NCBI GenBank assembly: GCA_046348225.1
Contig: JAXMEQ010000009.1
Coordinates: forward strand, 124,001-188,000
Length of the DNA: 64,000 nucleotides
Direction: 5' to 3'
DNA from: JAXMEQ01 sp046348225
Lineage (GTDB): Bacteria; Pseudomonadota; Gammaproteobacteria; Burkholderiales; Burkholderiaceae_C
Notes under the pieces: model-generated
Told to the model about the DNA's origin: nothing
Seen by the model: only the letters and a program-made list of their open reading frames with translations
Databases searched by the model: none
Made by a program: the position numbers and the translations under genes
In this document: one piece after another, positions 48,575 through 60,641 of the stretch
Position numbering within the stretch: the first letter of the stretch is position 1
Layout: each line of letters starts with the position of its first letter

Positions 48575-50790
48575 ATGAATTTCAATACCAACAAATCACT
48601 GTGGCTCTGGGTCGCGGTCGGCTTTCTTGCGTACCTGATCTTGCCCTGGTACGCCATCCAGGAGGCCAATGGCCTGTCGAAGATTCCGCAGGTGTTTGCC
48701 AATGATCAGGCCGGCAACGGACTGATGCAGGCAGCCAGCTTTGGCCGACCGTGGTTGTGGCTGGGCCTGGCCGGGCTGGTGGTGGCGGCCGCAGGTGCTG
48801 CCCTGCCGGCCGGGCGCCGCCAGGGCGCCGTGCTGCTGACCGGCGGTGCGCTTGGCCTGCTGGCCTTGCTGGCCAGCGGGTTCCTTATCGGCGCGCGCGG
48901 CTGGTCCTTTGAATCGATGACGGCAACGCTGGGTGAACTCGGTGCACGCCAGCCGGGCATGGGCTGGGGCGGGTTCATGGCGCTCACTGCGCTCATGATG
49001 CTGGCCGCCTTCGGGGTGGCGCGGCGCGGCTACTTCAAGGGCGACCTGTTCGTGGCGGCGGCGGTGGTGGGCTGCGGCAGCCTGCTCGCCTTGTTCATCG
49101 TGTTTCCCGTGCTCAAGGCGCTGGCGGCCGCCTTCTTCACGGAAGACGGCAACTTTGCCGTCGGCGCGATTTTTGAGCGTGTGGCCAGCGAACGAAACTT
49201 TGGCCTGGGCTGCGTGACCGGCGGGGAGCGCTGCGGCGTGGCCTGGAACACCTTGTTCCTCGGCCTCATGACGGCAGCCAGCACCACCGTGCTGGGCACG
49301 CTCATGGCGCTGATGGCCGAGCGTGCGTCGCGCCGTGCCGCCAAGCCGCTGAACGTGGTGGCCATGCTGCCCATCATCACGCCCCCGTTCGTGGTGGGTC
49401 TGGGTCTCATTTTGCTGTTTGGCCGCGCCGGGGTGGTCAACCAGTTTCTGGAGTACGCCTTCGGCATCACGCCGTCGCGCTGGTTCTATGGCTGGTTTGG
49501 CGTGTGGGTGGCGCAGACCTTTGCTTTCACCCCGATTGCCTTCATGATCATGCGCGGCGTGGTGCAGGGCGTGGCGCCAAGCCTCGAAGAGGCCGCGCAG
49601 ACCCTGCGCGCCAGCCCGCAGCAGACCTTCATGACGGTCACGCTGCCGCTACTCAAGCCCGGCCTGGCCAATGCCTTTCTGGTCGGATTCATTGAAAGCA
49701 TGGCCGACTTCGGCAACCCCATCGTGGTGGGCGGGCAGTTCTCGGTGCTGTCCACCGAAATCTTCTTTGCGATCGTGGGCGCCCAGTACGACCAGGGCCG
49801 CGCCGCCTCGCTGGCCTGGATCCTCACGCTGTTTGCGCTCACGGTGTTCGCCATCCAGCGCGGCCTGCTGGGCAAGCAGAAATTCACCACCGTCTCGGGC
49901 AAGGGGGACTCGGGCATCCCCATGCCGCTGCCACCGCGCGTGCGCCGGCTGGTCAACAGCGTTGCGCTGCCCTGGATGGCCTTCACACTCGTCGTCTACC
50001 TGTTTGCCTTCGCCGGCGGCTTTGTGCAGACCTGGGGGCGTGACTACACGCTCACCCTCAACCATTTCCGCACCGCGTTCTCACTGGAGTGGGGTGAGTT
50101 CGGCATGGTCTGGGCCGGCACCGCATGGAACTCCTTCTTCACCACACTCAAGCTGGCCGCCATTTCCGCGCCGATGACCGCCACCGTAGGTCTGCTGATT
50201 GCCTGGCTGCTGGCGCGCACCGAGTTTCGCGGGCAGGGCGCGTTCGAGTTTTCGGCGCTGCTGGCCTTTGCCATCCCCGGCACGGTGCTGGGCGTGAGCT
50301 ACATCCTGGCGTTCAACGTGCCGCCGTTCGAGCTCACGGGTACCGCCCTGATCATTGTGCTGTGCTTCATGTTCCGCAACCTGCCCGTGGGCGTGCGGGC
50401 CGGCACCGCAGCCTTCAAGCAGCTGGACAAATCGCTCGATGAGGCCTCCATGATGCTGCGTGCCAACAGCGTGCAGACGCTGCGCCACGTGGTGCTGCCG
50501 CTGCTCAAGCCGGCGCTGGTGGCGGCGCTGGTCTACAGCTTCGTGCGCGCCATCACCACCGTCAGCGCGGTGATCTTCCTGGTCACCGCTGAAAACGAAC
50601 TGGCTACCACCTACATCATCGGCCGCGTCGGCAACGGCGACTACGGCGTGGCGCTGGCCTACTGCACCGTGCTCATCCTCCTCATGTCGCTGGCGACCGC
50701 GCTGATCCAGTTCGTCGTTGGCGAGCGCAAGCTGGGCAGGCGCAAGGCCGGTGCGAGCCACAAGGTCACCAACACACAAGGAATGCATTG

Positions 50791-50791
<1 letters not shown>
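48575..50791 (+). CDS. AfuB-like fused ABC transporter permease
   Basis: 738-residue inner-membrane permease from ATG 48575 (an in-frame ATG at 48548 adds nine residues). An extra N-terminal membrane region of about 180 residues (WLWVAVGFLAYLILPWYAIQ and further helices) precedes two fused permease domains. Each permease domain has an EAA loop: EEAAQTLRASPQQTFMTVTL and DEASMMLRANSVQTLRHVVL. This two-in-one permease is typical of AfuB/FbpB/ThiP-type transporters. It overlaps the ATPase gene (TGATG). Confidence 0.88.
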
Positions 50792-51843
<1,052 letters not shown>

Positions 51844-51873
51844 ATGCCCGTGCTGGGGTGTGGCCGGCTGGCG

Positions 51874-52464
51874 TCAGCGCAATGGCGGCAACGCGGGCGT
51901 GGCGGGCGTGCGCACCACGCTCGCCGCGTCAAAGCCGGCCGCCTGCGCAAAAGCCAGTGCAGCCTGGATGCGAGCCTCGTCGAGCTTAGGCACACGCGAC
52001 AGCAACCAGAGATACTTGCGGTCAGGCGTGCCCACCAGCGAGACTTGGTAGTCCCCATCGAGCTGGATCACCCAGTAGTCGCCCCAGACCAATGGCACCC
52101 AGGCCAGCCAGTCGGGTGCGAAGCGCACCTCCAGCTTGCCCGCGCCAGGCTGGCCCGGCACCGGCACCGTGCGGGCCACGCCGCTCACATCAATCACCGA
52201 ACCGTCGGCCCGAGCGCAGCGGTTGAGCACGCTCACCAGCCCGTCGGCCTGCAGTCCGTAGGTGGCCGCCACCTGGCCGGTGCAGTTGCGCTGGAACCAG
52301 TTGGGCAGGCGGGCCTGCTCGTACCAGGTGCCTGCATAGCGCTGCAGGTCTACCGGGGCGACGACGGCCAGCGCGGGCTGGGCCTGCAGCCCGGGGGCCA
52401 GCGTCAGGGCGAAGAAGGCGCCCCAGAGGGCGCGGAGGGGCTGGGGTGGGAGCCGGAAGGTCAT
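51874..52464 (-). CDS. Lipocalin family protein (Blc-like)
   Basis: 196-residue exported lipocalin. Signal peptide RALWGAFFALTLAPGLQAQP lacks a clear lipobox Cys. The lipocalin signature is VDLQRYAGTWYEQARLPNWF, followed by beta-strand blocks (KLEVRFAPDWLAWVPLVWGD; YWVIQLDGDYQVSLVGTP; KYLWLLSRVPKLDEARIQAA). Members bind lipids or lysophospholipids at the outer membrane. It is the only minus-strand gene between the transporter and tal. Confidence 0.9.
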   Translation of the reverse strand: MTFRLPPQPLRALWGAFFALTLAPGLQAQPALAVVAPVDLQRYAGTWYEQARLPNWFQRNCTGQVAATYGLQADGLVSVLNRCARADGSVIDVSGVARTVPVPGQPGAGKLEVRFAPDWLAWVPLVWGDYWVIQLDGDYQVSLVGTPDRKYLWLLSRVPKLDEARIQAALAFAQAAGFDAASVVRTPATPALPPLR

Positions 52465-52558
52465 GGCCCTAGTGTGCGCGTTTGTGGCCGGCCGCAGGCC
52501 CCCTGTTTGGTAACCGCGACAAACCCTTGTGCCGGGCGTCCGGCGGGATAATCCACCC

Positions 52559-53506
52559 ATGAACCAACTCGACGCGCTCAAGCAGGTCACCACCGTGGTG
52601 GCCGACACCGGGGATTTCAGGCAACTGGCGCAGTTCCAGCCGCAGGACGCCACCACCAACCCGTCGCTGATTCTCAAGGCGGTGCAAAAGGCGGAGTACG
52701 CGCCGCTGTTGCGCGAGACCGTGGCGCAGTTTCGCGGCAAACCGCTCGACGAAATCATGGACCGGCTGCTGGTGCGCTTTGGCCGCGAGATCCTGGCCAT
52801 CATTCCGGGGCGCGTGTCCACCGAGGTCGATGCGCGGCTGAGCTTTGACACCAACGCCACGCTGACGCGGGCCGAACGCATCATCGAGCTCTACCAGGCG
52901 GAGGGCGTCGCGACCGAGCGCGTGCTGATCAAGATCGCCGCCACCTGGGAGGGCATCCAGGCTGCGGCCAAACTGGAGCAACGCGGGATCCACACCAACC
53001 TCACGCTGTTGTTCAGCTTTGCCCAGGCCGTGGCCTGCGGGCAGGCCCGCGTGCAGCTGATCTCGCCGTTTGTGGGCCGCATTTATGACTGGTACAAGAA
53101 GAGCGCCGGCGCGGGCTGGGACGAGGCGGCCAACGCGGGCGCTAACGACCCGGGCGTCAAATCGGTGCGCCAGATCTACAACCACTACAAGCACTTCGGC
53201 ATTGCCACCGAGGTCATGGGCGCGAGCTTTCGCAATGTGGGGCAGATCACCGCGCTGGCGGGCTGTGACCTGCTGACCATCAGCCCGGAGCTGCTGGCGC
53301 AGCTGGCCGCGACCGAGGCGCCGCTGCCGCGCGCGCTGGATGCGCAGGCCGCGAAAACACTGGCGCTGGCGCCGGTGAACTACGACGAGGCCGGCTTCCG
53401 CTACGCGCTCAATGAGGACGCCATGGCCACCGAAAAGCTGGCCGAGGGCATTCGCGCCTTCGCGGCCGACGCGGTGAAGCTTGAACATCTCATGCTGGCC
53501 GCCTGA
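52559..53506 (+). CDS. tal: Transaldolase
   Basis: 315-residue TalB-type enzyme of the non-oxidative pentose phosphate pathway. The Schiff-base lysine is Lys125 in RVLIKIAATWEG. Other marks are TTNPSLILKA at 32-41, GRVSTEVDARLSFD and ISPFVGRIYDWYKK. ATG 52559 matches the family start (MNQLDALKQVTTVVADTGD). pgi follows four bases after the stop, so the two are cotranscribed. Confidence 0.95.
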   Translation: MNQLDALKQVTTVVADTGDFRQLAQFQPQDATTNPSLILKAVQKAEYAPLLRETVAQFRGKPLDEIMDRLLVRFGREILAIIPGRVSTEVDARLSFDTNATLTRAERIIELYQAEGVATERVLIKIAATWEGIQAAAKLEQRGIHTNLTLLFSFAQAVACGQARVQLISPFVGRIYDWYKKSAGAGWDEAANAGANDPGVKSVRQIYNHYKHFGIATEVMGASFRNVGQITALAGCDLLTISPELLAQLAATEAPLPRALDAQAAKTLALAPVNYDEAGFRYALNEDAMATEKLAEGIRAFAADAVKLEHLMLAA

Positions 53507-53510
53507 CGCA

Positions 53511-55103
53511 ATGGCCCTGTACGACCCGGAACGTTTGCGCTGCGACCAGACCGCTGCCTGGGCGGCGCTGCAAACGCACTTTTATGGCACGGGCCGTGAC
53601 TTCGACTTGCGCGATGCCTTTGCCAGCGACCCGGGCCGCTTTGCCGCCTTCAGCCTGCAGGCGCCCCATGTGTTTGCGGACCTGTCCAAGAACCTGATTG
53701 ATCCGTCCAGCCAGGCGCTGCTGCTGGCGCTGGCCGATGAATGCGGGCTGGCGCAGCACCGCGAAGCCATGTTTGCAGGCGAGGCCATCAACACCACCGA
53801 GCAGCGTGCGGCGATGCACTGGCTGTTGCGAAATCCGGCTCCAGCCCGCGCCGACATTGCGCAAGGCGCTACAAAAAGCATAGCAACTCAGTGGCCTGAC
53901 GTGCTGGCCGGGCGCGATGCCATGCTGCAGTTTGCCGACGCCGTGCGCGCCGACGGCACCATCACCGACGTGGTGAACATCGGTATTGGCGGCTCGGACC
54001 TCGGGCCGCAGATGGCGGTGCGGGCGCTCGATGAATTCGCCACACGCGACAAGCGATTCCACTTTGTGTCCAACGTCGACGGCCATGCGCTGGCGGCGGT
54101 GCTGCGCGGCCTGAAGCCCGCCAGCACCTTGTTTCTGGTGTCGTCCAAAACCTTCACCACGGTCGAGACACTGACCAACGCGCGCTCGGCGCTGCAATGG
54201 TTCCAGGCCCAGGGCGGCACCGATGTGGCGCGGCATTTTGTGGCGCTGACCGCCGATGCCGGGAAGGCCCGTGCTTTCGGCATTCACCAGTGCTTCGGCT
54301 TCCACGACTGGGTGGGTGGCCGCTACTCGCTGTGGTCGGCCATCGGGCTGCCGCTGGCCATCGCCATTGGCGCGCCGAACTTTCTGGCGCTGCTGGCCGG
54401 TGCGCACGCCATGGACGAACATTTCCGGACTGCGCCGCTGGCGCGAAACCTGCCGGTGTGCCTGGGGCTGCTGGACGTCTGGTACCGCAACTTCCACGGC
54501 TTTGGCAGCCGCTGCATTGCGCCGTACCACAGCGCGCTGCACCGCCTGCCGGCCTACCTGCAGCAGCTGGAGATGGAAAGCAACGGCAAGCGGGTGAGCC
54601 AGCAGGGCGACGCCCTTTCGCTGCAAACTGCGCCCGTGCTCTGGGGCGAGCCGGGTACCAATGGCCAGCACGCGTTCTTCCAGATGCTGCACCAGGGCAC
54701 CGACCGCGTGCCAGTCGAGTTTGTGGTGGTGCGCCAGCCGTCGCATGCACTGGCGGACCACCACGACTTGCTGCTGGCCAACGCGCTGGCGCAGGCCCAG
54801 GCGCTGATGCAGGGCCAGGCGGATGCGGGGGGCCACCGCCACTTTCCGGGCAACCGGCCCAGCACGTTTCTGGTGCTGGACGCCCTCACGCCCGAAAGCC
54901 TGGGCGCGCTGCTGGCGCTGCAGGAGCACCGCGTCTTTGTCAGCGGCTCGCTCTGGGGCCTGAACAGCTTTGACCAGTGGGGTGTGGAGCTGGGCAAGGT
55001 GCTGGCCCGGGACCTGGCGCCGCGCCTGCAAAGCGGCGACGCCACCGGGCTGGATGGTTCCACCGCCGGGCTGCTGCGGCACCTGCGCGGCGACGTGTCT
55101 TGA
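53511..55103 (+). CDS. pgi: Glucose-6-phosphate isomerase
   Basis: 530-residue enzyme that interconverts glucose- and fructose-6-phosphate. SIS-domain signatures are VNIGIGGSDLGPQMAVRAL and FLVSSKTFTTVETLTN. The catalytic region has GGRYSLWSAIGLP and GEPGTNGQHAFFQMLHQGT, and SLWGLNSFDQWGVELGK is the C-terminal signature. Residues 112-124 (ARADIAQGATKSI region) come from a 42-bp repeat copy at 53843-53884, placed just before the start of the first SIS block. Length is slightly below the 549 residues of E. coli Pgi. Confidence 0.95.
   Translation: MALYDPERLRCDQTAAWAALQTHFYGTGRDFDLRDAFASDPGRFAAFSLQAPHVFADLSKNLIDPSSQALLLALADECGLAQHREAMFAGEAINTTEQRAAMHWLLRNPAPARADIAQGATKSIATQWPDVLAGRDAMLQFADAVRADGTITDVVNIGIGGSDLGPQMAVRALDEFATRDKRFHFVSNVDGHALAAVLRGLKPASTLFLVSSKTFTTVETLTNARSALQWFQAQGGTDVARHFVALTADAGKARAFGIHQCFGFHDWVGGRYSLWSAIGLPLAIAIGAPNFLALLAGAHAMDEHFRTAPLARNLPVCLGLLDVWYRNFHGFGSRCIAPYHSALHRLPAYLQQLEMESNGKRVSQQGDALSLQTAPVLWGEPGTNGQHAFFQMLHQGTDRVPVEFVVVRQPSHALADHHDLLLANALAQAQALMQGQADAGGHRHFPGNRPSTFLVLDALTPESLGALLALQEHRVFVSGSLWGLNSFDQWGVELGKVLARDLAPRLQSGDATGLDGSTAGLLRHLRGDVS
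53843..53884 (+). repeat. 42-bp palindromic repeat, copy 6 (inside pgi)
   Basis: Begins AGCCCGCGCCGACATTGCGC and ends with the stem GCTACAAAAAGCATAGC. It is read sense in pgi in the same phase as in rsmB and gspL. Confidence 0.85.
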
Positions 55104-55113
55104 ACGGGGTGCG

Positions 55114-55758
55114 ATGAATTTCGTCTTTGACTTCGGCGCCGTGCTGTTCACGCTGCCGCTGCGCGCGCTGGTGCACGAGCAACTGGCCGATGTGGCCCCC
55201 GGCCCCGCTGCGGCCGACGCCTGGGCCGACCGCATGTTCGGCCACGAAGACTGGCACGCGTTTGACCGCGGCCACTTGACGCTGGACGAGGTGACCGAGC
55301 GCCACGCCCGGCATTTCGGGCTGGCACGCGAACGGCTCGAGCAGCTGTTTGCCGCCATCCCCGACCGCCTGTTGCCGATCGCGCCGTCGGTCGACTTGCT
55401 GGCGCGCCTGAAGGCGCTGCGCGACGCCGATGGCGGCCTGCGGCTGTTCTACCTGTCCAACATGCCCGAGCCGTACGCCCGCATCCTGGAGCAGCGCTAT
55501 GACTTTTTGCGCTGGTTCGACGGCGGCATCTTCTCGGGCGATGTGCAGGCCATCAAGCCGGAAGCGCGCATCTACCACCTGCTGGCCGAGCGCCACGACC
55601 TGGCGCCGGAGCGCACCGTGTTCATCGACGACATGCCGGCCAATGTGCAGGCCGCGCAGGCTCTGGGCTGGCACGGCATCCACTTCCAGTCGCCGCAGCA
55701 GCTGGAGGCTGAGGTACTCAAGCGATTGGCGCCGCCAGCCCGCGTCCACGCTGCGTAA
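55114..55758 (+). CDS. HAD-superfamily phosphatase (YihX-like)
   Basis: 214-residue HAD hydrolase. Motif I is MNFVFDFGAVLF, an Asp-Phe-Gly variant in which the second Asp is replaced, as in YihX-type glucose-1-phosphatases (FDxGxV). Motif II Ser in FYLSNMPEPY, motif III Lys in AIKPEARIYH, and motif IV FIDDMPANV are all present. Following pgi by ten bases, it may act on sugar phosphates (inference). The last residues (ARVHAA and the stop) lie inside a repeat copy at 55737. Confidence 0.85.
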   Translation: MNFVFDFGAVLFTLPLRALVHEQLADVAPGPAAADAWADRMFGHEDWHAFDRGHLTLDEVTERHARHFGLARERLEQLFAAIPDRLLPIAPSVDLLARLKALRDADGGLRLFYLSNMPEPYARILEQRYDFLRWFDGGIFSGDVQAIKPEARIYHLLAERHDLAPERTVFIDDMPANVQAAQALGWHGIHFQSPQQLEAEVLKRLAPPARVHAA

Positions 55759-55778
55759 GATGCTATAAAAAATGTAGC
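55737..55778 (+). repeat. 42-bp palindromic repeat, copy 7 (end of the HAD gene)
   Basis: Begins AGCCCGCGTCCACGCTGCGT and ends with the stem GCTATAAAAAATGTAGC. It supplies the C-terminal codons and TAA stop of the phosphatase gene and runs into the terminator. Confidence 0.85.
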
Positions 55779-55782
55779 AAAA

Positions 55783-55806
55783 AAAGGGCCGCAATCGCGG
55801 CCCTTT
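55783..55806. terminator. Bidirectional terminator between the HAD gene and groEL
   Basis: AAAGGGCCGC (55783-55792) and GCGGCCCTTT (55797-55806) form a perfect 10-bp stem with loop AATC. It is flanked by an A-run on the left, which serves groEL, and can serve the plus-strand operon as well. Confidence 0.85.
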
Positions 55807-55830
55807 GGCTGTGAGGCAGGAAGCCCGGAC

Positions 55831-57486
<1,656 letters not shown>

Positions 57487-57530
57487 GTTGAATACCTCTA
57501 AATATCAGTTGAATGGGGGTGGGGGCCGGC

Positions 57531-57851
57531 TCAGGCGACCTTCTTGAGGCCGGCGGCGGGGCTGCCCTCGACCACGGCAAACAGGTCGTCTTCCTTCATG
57601 ACCAGCAGCTCTTCGCCGTCGACCTTGACGGTCTGGCCGCTGTACTTGCCGAACAGGACGCGGTCACCCACGGCCACGTTCAGGGCGATCAGCTCGCCCT
57701 TGTCGTTCTTCTTGCCCGGGCCGACGGCCAGGATCTCGCCCTGGTCGGGCTTCTCAGCGGCGTTGTCAGGGATGACGATGCCGGAAGCCGTGCGGGTTTC
57801 GTTTTCCAGGCGCTTGACGATCACGCGATCGTGCAGAGGACGAAGTTTCAT
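57531..57851 (-). CDS. groS: Co-chaperonin GroES (10 kDa)
   Basis: 106-residue co-chaperonin starting MKLRPLHDRVIVKRLENETR, with the mobile loop TASGIVIPDNAAEKPDQG and roof segment. It carries about ten extra C-terminal residues (EGSPAAGLKKVA) compared with the E. coli protein. It heads the operon, 44 bases before groEL. CIRCE and a sigma70-like promoter lie upstream. Confidence 0.97.
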   Translation of the reverse strand: MKLRPLHDRVIVKRLENETRTASGIVIPDNAAEKPDQGEILAVGPGKKNDKGELIALNVAVGDRVLFGKYSGQTVKVDGEELLVMKEDDLFAVVEGSPAAGLKKVA

Positions 57852-57937
57852 AGCATCTCCTTGATTTGAAACAGAGTTTGGGTTTCATCAACGGCGCTGA
57901 AAGTTAGCGACCATTAACTTTGGACGTGAGGCGTTGT

Positions 57938-57964
57938 TAGCACTCAATTCCGTCGAGTGCTAAT
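57938..57964. promoter_or_regulatory. CIRCE element (HrcA operator)
   Basis: TTAGCACTC-N9-GAGTGCTAA, a perfect match to the consensus inverted repeat. It lies just downstream of, and touching, the -10 box in the groES direction, so HrcA binding should block initiation. Confidence 0.95.
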
Positions 57965-57991
57965 CATACGGCCTTTTGTGACAATTTCAAG
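57964..57991 (-). promoter_or_regulatory. Sigma70-like groES promoter
   Basis: On the minus strand TTGAAA (57991-57986) and TATGAT (57969-57964) are spaced by 16 bases. The -10 abuts the CIRCE element. Confidence 0.75.
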
Positions 57992-58048
57992 TCGGGGGGT
58001 GGCGCGCGATTGCGGAACGTCACTGGACTTTGCCCGGTGCGTCATTGA

Positions 58049-58276
58049 GCGCACCCGCTGCCCGGACCGCGCCTGGTCGAATGCTGCGACCTGTTGTTGA
58101 AGGCGGAAGGCGTCTCGGCAAGAGACGTCTTCGGCGAGGTCGACGCGATGAAACTCCGGTCGTGACCTACCTTGTTCGAGACCGCCTCCCCGCAGTCATC
58201 GATCTTCAGGCAATGTCTCGATCGTTACTTGGCTGGTGAGAGCGATCACCTGACGATCAAGTTGCTTGCCAGCTGA
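58049..58276 (+). pseudogene. DUF1810 gene remnant
   Basis: The frame beginning AHPLPGPRLVECCDLLLKAE and continuing SARDVFGEVDAMKLRS matches the C-terminal half of DUF1810 proteins. An in-frame TGA (58162-58164) interrupts it where SSMTLF would be expected. The frame then resumes PTLFETASPQSSIFRQCLDR and ends LTIKLLAS-TGA. The N-terminal half is missing; a stop (58046-58048) lies just upstream. It is a decayed gene in the spacer between groES and the next minus-strand gene. Confidence 0.7.
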
Positions 58277-58341
58277 GGGAAGTCTGCTTTCGGCCATAAC
58301 CAGCCATGCAAGCCAGCGCCTTCTTGCGCGGTTGAACCGTG

Positions 58342-58746
58342 TTAACCGAGCGCGACTGCCTGTCCCTGCCTGTCAAGACTGATGAATGAACCCACGGCGC
58401 CTTGCTTGATGGATTCCACCATGCCCTCCAGGAGTCGCTCGGCGTCTACGCTGGAGGGCGGATTTCCATTGTGACCTGACATGGCTGCCACAAACAGGAT
58501 GCGCCACTCCTGGCTGAACGTCAGGCTTTCTTCCAACAGCGTGTGAAAGCTTGCGATCTCATCGGGCGCCTTGTCCACGGTCATGAGGGGAACCAGCGCG
58601 CCGCCCTCACCGGCTTCAAAGGAGGCACGTTGCTGCGGCGTTGCGTCGCCCGGCAACTCGGCGCCAGCAAAGACAAACAGGAGGCGCTGGGGCTCTGGCT
58701 GGGAGCGCGCGGCGAAGAGCAGGTCGTCGAAGCTGGTGATGTTCAT
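58342..58746 (-). CDS. Small conserved protein of unknown function
   Basis: 134 residues starting MNITSFDDLLFAARSQPEPQ. Similar proteins in Comamonadaceae are sometimes named ribonucleotide reductase subunit alpha, but no reductase motif is visible and the size is far too small. A Cys-free sequence with LLFVFAGAELPGDATPQQRA and GSFISLDRQGQAVALG. It is last in the nitrate/NO gene block, 66 bases after nnrS, so a role in anaerobic metabolism is possible but unproven. Confidence 0.65.
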   Translation of the reverse strand: MNITSFDDLLFAARSQPEPQRLLFVFAGAELPGDATPQQRASFEAGEGGALVPLMTVDKAPDEIASFHTLLEESLTFSQEWRILFVAAMSGHNGNPPSSVDAERLLEGMVESIKQGAVGSFISLDRQGQAVALG

Positions 58747-58812
58747 GGGCGTATGGCTCGGGTGTGTGGAAAGAAAAGTATGGGGCGGCAGATGTGCGAG
58801 ACGCCTGGCGTA

Positions 58813-60009
58813 TCAGCCCGGCTTACCGTCCAGGCGTGGCCGCGTCAGCAGGGCGCCGTAGCCGATGGCGTACAGCGCAAACCCGGTGGACCACAGCAGG
58901 GCAGAAAGCAGCAGTGCATGCGCGGTCCAAACAGGCGCGGCCAGTGGCACAAAGACCCGTACAGGCGCCGCACCGAGAACCAGCAGGTAGCAGGCCACCT
59001 CCAGCCGGCCTGCGCGCAGGGGCCTGGCGGTGTGACCGAGCGCAGTGCGCGTCATCATGCCGATGATCAAGCCGCCGGCAGCACCCACCGTCAACGCATG
59101 GATGGCGGCAGATGCGGGCAGCCAGCCCCATGCCGCACATGCACGCAGGAACAGATGCGCTGGAAGCCAGACGTACGCCGCATGCAGCACCCAGACCAGA
59201 GGCGCGCGCAGCGTTGTCCAGGGCTTCCAAAGCACCCAACGCGCCAGGTGGGCAGCGCCCGCCGCCAGCGTCAGCACGCCAATGAAGTGGCCTGGGAGTT
59301 GTAGCGCATCAATTGCAAGCAGGGCGATGAGCAGGAACACAGCCAGCTTCTCTATCAGTGGCGAGGCCCGGGCCCCTGCGCCCGGCACGCCGTTGTTGGT
59401 GAACATGGGCAGCACACGCCCCGTCATCACTGCAATGATGAGCAGCAGCATGTCCAGCCCCAGCTGCAACCCGACCCACGCCGGCCACTGCAGCACGCCC
59501 AGCTGTACCAGATGGAATGCAAGTTGCGCGGCGGCCATGCCAACCAGCAGCCCGATGAAGAAATAGTTGCGACGGTTGCGCGAGGCCAGCAGGGGCCGCG
59601 CCAGCGCCACAGCCACGCTCAACGTGAAGCCCACGTTCACGATCGCAGCCCCCCAACCCCAGGGCGTCAAAACCAGCACGCGCCCCGCCAGCCACAGCAT
59701 GGCGAGCAGGGCCAGTGGCAGACCGGTGGGCGTGGGCTGGCCCGTCCAGTTGCGCCCGGCAGTGAACAGGAAACCGGTGACCACGGCCAGTGTGAAGCCG
59801 AACAACATCTCATGAGCATGCCAGGCCGGCCCCTTCAGATGGGCCGTACCCAGCCAGCCGGAAAACTGCATGGCCCACAGGGCGATGGACAGCGCGGCAA
59901 ACACGCTGGCCAGCAAGTAGAACGGCCTGAAGCCTAGCGCCCACAAGGCGAATCCGCGTGGCGGCGTGGGGCCGTGTGGCTCATCTATCGTGATGAAATG
60001 TTGACTCAT
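58813..60009 (-). CDS. nnrS: NnrS family heme-copper membrane protein
   Basis: 398-residue protein with about twelve membrane segments. NnrS proteins bind heme and copper and protect against nitric oxide during denitrification. His residues in conserved spots are visible: GPAWHAHEMLFGFTLAVVTG, FHLVQLG, IHALTVGAAGGLIIGMMTRT and LGHTARPL. ATG 60009 is preferred, giving MSQHFITIDEPHG. It lies 14 bases after the nitroreductase-like gene and belongs to the nar-linked block. Confidence 0.9.
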   Translation of the reverse strand: MSQHFITIDEPHGPTPPRGFALWALGFRPFYLLASVFAALSIALWAMQFSGWLGTAHLKGPAWHAHEMLFGFTLAVVTGFLFTAGRNWTGQPTPTGLPLALLAMLWLAGRVLVLTPWGWGAAIVNVGFTLSVAVALARPLLASRNRRNYFFIGLLVGMAAAQLAFHLVQLGVLQWPAWVGLQLGLDMLLLIIAVMTGRVLPMFTNNGVPGAGARASPLIEKLAVFLLIALLAIDALQLPGHFIGVLTLAAGAAHLARWVLWKPWTTLRAPLVWVLHAAYVWLPAHLFLRACAAWGWLPASAAIHALTVGAAGGLIIGMMTRTALGHTARPLRAGRLEVACYLLVLGAAPVRVFVPLAAPVWTAHALLLSALLWSTGFALYAIGYGALLTRPRLDGKPG

Positions 60010-60023
60010 GGGGTGCCCGCGGG

Positions 60024-60641
60024 TCATGGCGCGAGGGTGGTGACATAGCTGTCCTGCTGCGGCCGCTTGCGAAGTGGCCGCGCGGAGGCGATGGTGCCGA
60101 TGTTCACGAAGCACAGCGCCTCTTCATTGGCGCCCAGAGAGAAGAGCGTGCGCAAGGGCGCTGACTGCAAGGCCTTGCCACTGGTCAGGGCTGAACCGTA
60201 GGAGTGCGCCGTGGCCATGAGCAGCATGTTCTGGAGGGCACAACCAGCCGACACATAGCGCTCTGCAGAGGTGATGCCGCCCGCCACATCACCGTCCTGC
60301 AGTCGCACGATAGCAAGCATCAGCAGCGGCGAGCGAAAAGCTTTCTCGCGTGCCTGCACGCGTTGCGCGTCGGTGACCTGCGAATCACGCGCTACCAGTG
60401 CCTGCTCAAAGGCGTCGGCAAGGTTTGCGCGCGCATCGGCAGGCACGATCACAAAGCGCCACGGCAGGATCTGGTCGTGGTCGGGCGCCGCCGCAGCCGC
60501 TTCCAGGATCTGCCGCGTCTGCGCCGCATCCGGCCCTGGCCCCTGCATCCGTTTGGGCAGTGTGGTGCGGCGGCTGTTGATCAGCGTCGCAGCCCAATGC
60601 GGCGCATCGGCCGCCGTGTCAAAGAAGAACCTGTCCATCAT
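60024..60641 (-). CDS. Nitroreductase family protein
   Basis: 205-residue FMN-dependent oxidoreductase fold. Motifs are INSRRTTLPKRM with the FMN-phosphate Arg residues, AAPDHDQILPWRFVIV, and ERYVSAGCALQNMLLMATAH. It resembles YdjA-type nitroreductases. The natural substrate is unknown. The start overlaps the end of the carbonic anhydrase gene; ATG 60641, 60638 or 60650 are all possible. Confidence 0.85.
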   Translation of the reverse strand: MMDRFFFDTAADAPHWAATLINSRRTTLPKRMQGPGPDAAQTRQILEAAAAAPDHDQILPWRFVIVPADARANLADAFEQALVARDSQVTDAQRVQAREKAFRSPLLMLAIVRLQDGDVAGGITSAERYVSAGCALQNMLLMATAHSYGSALTSGKALQSAPLRTLFSLGANEEALCFVNIGTIASARPLRKRPQQDSYVTTLAP

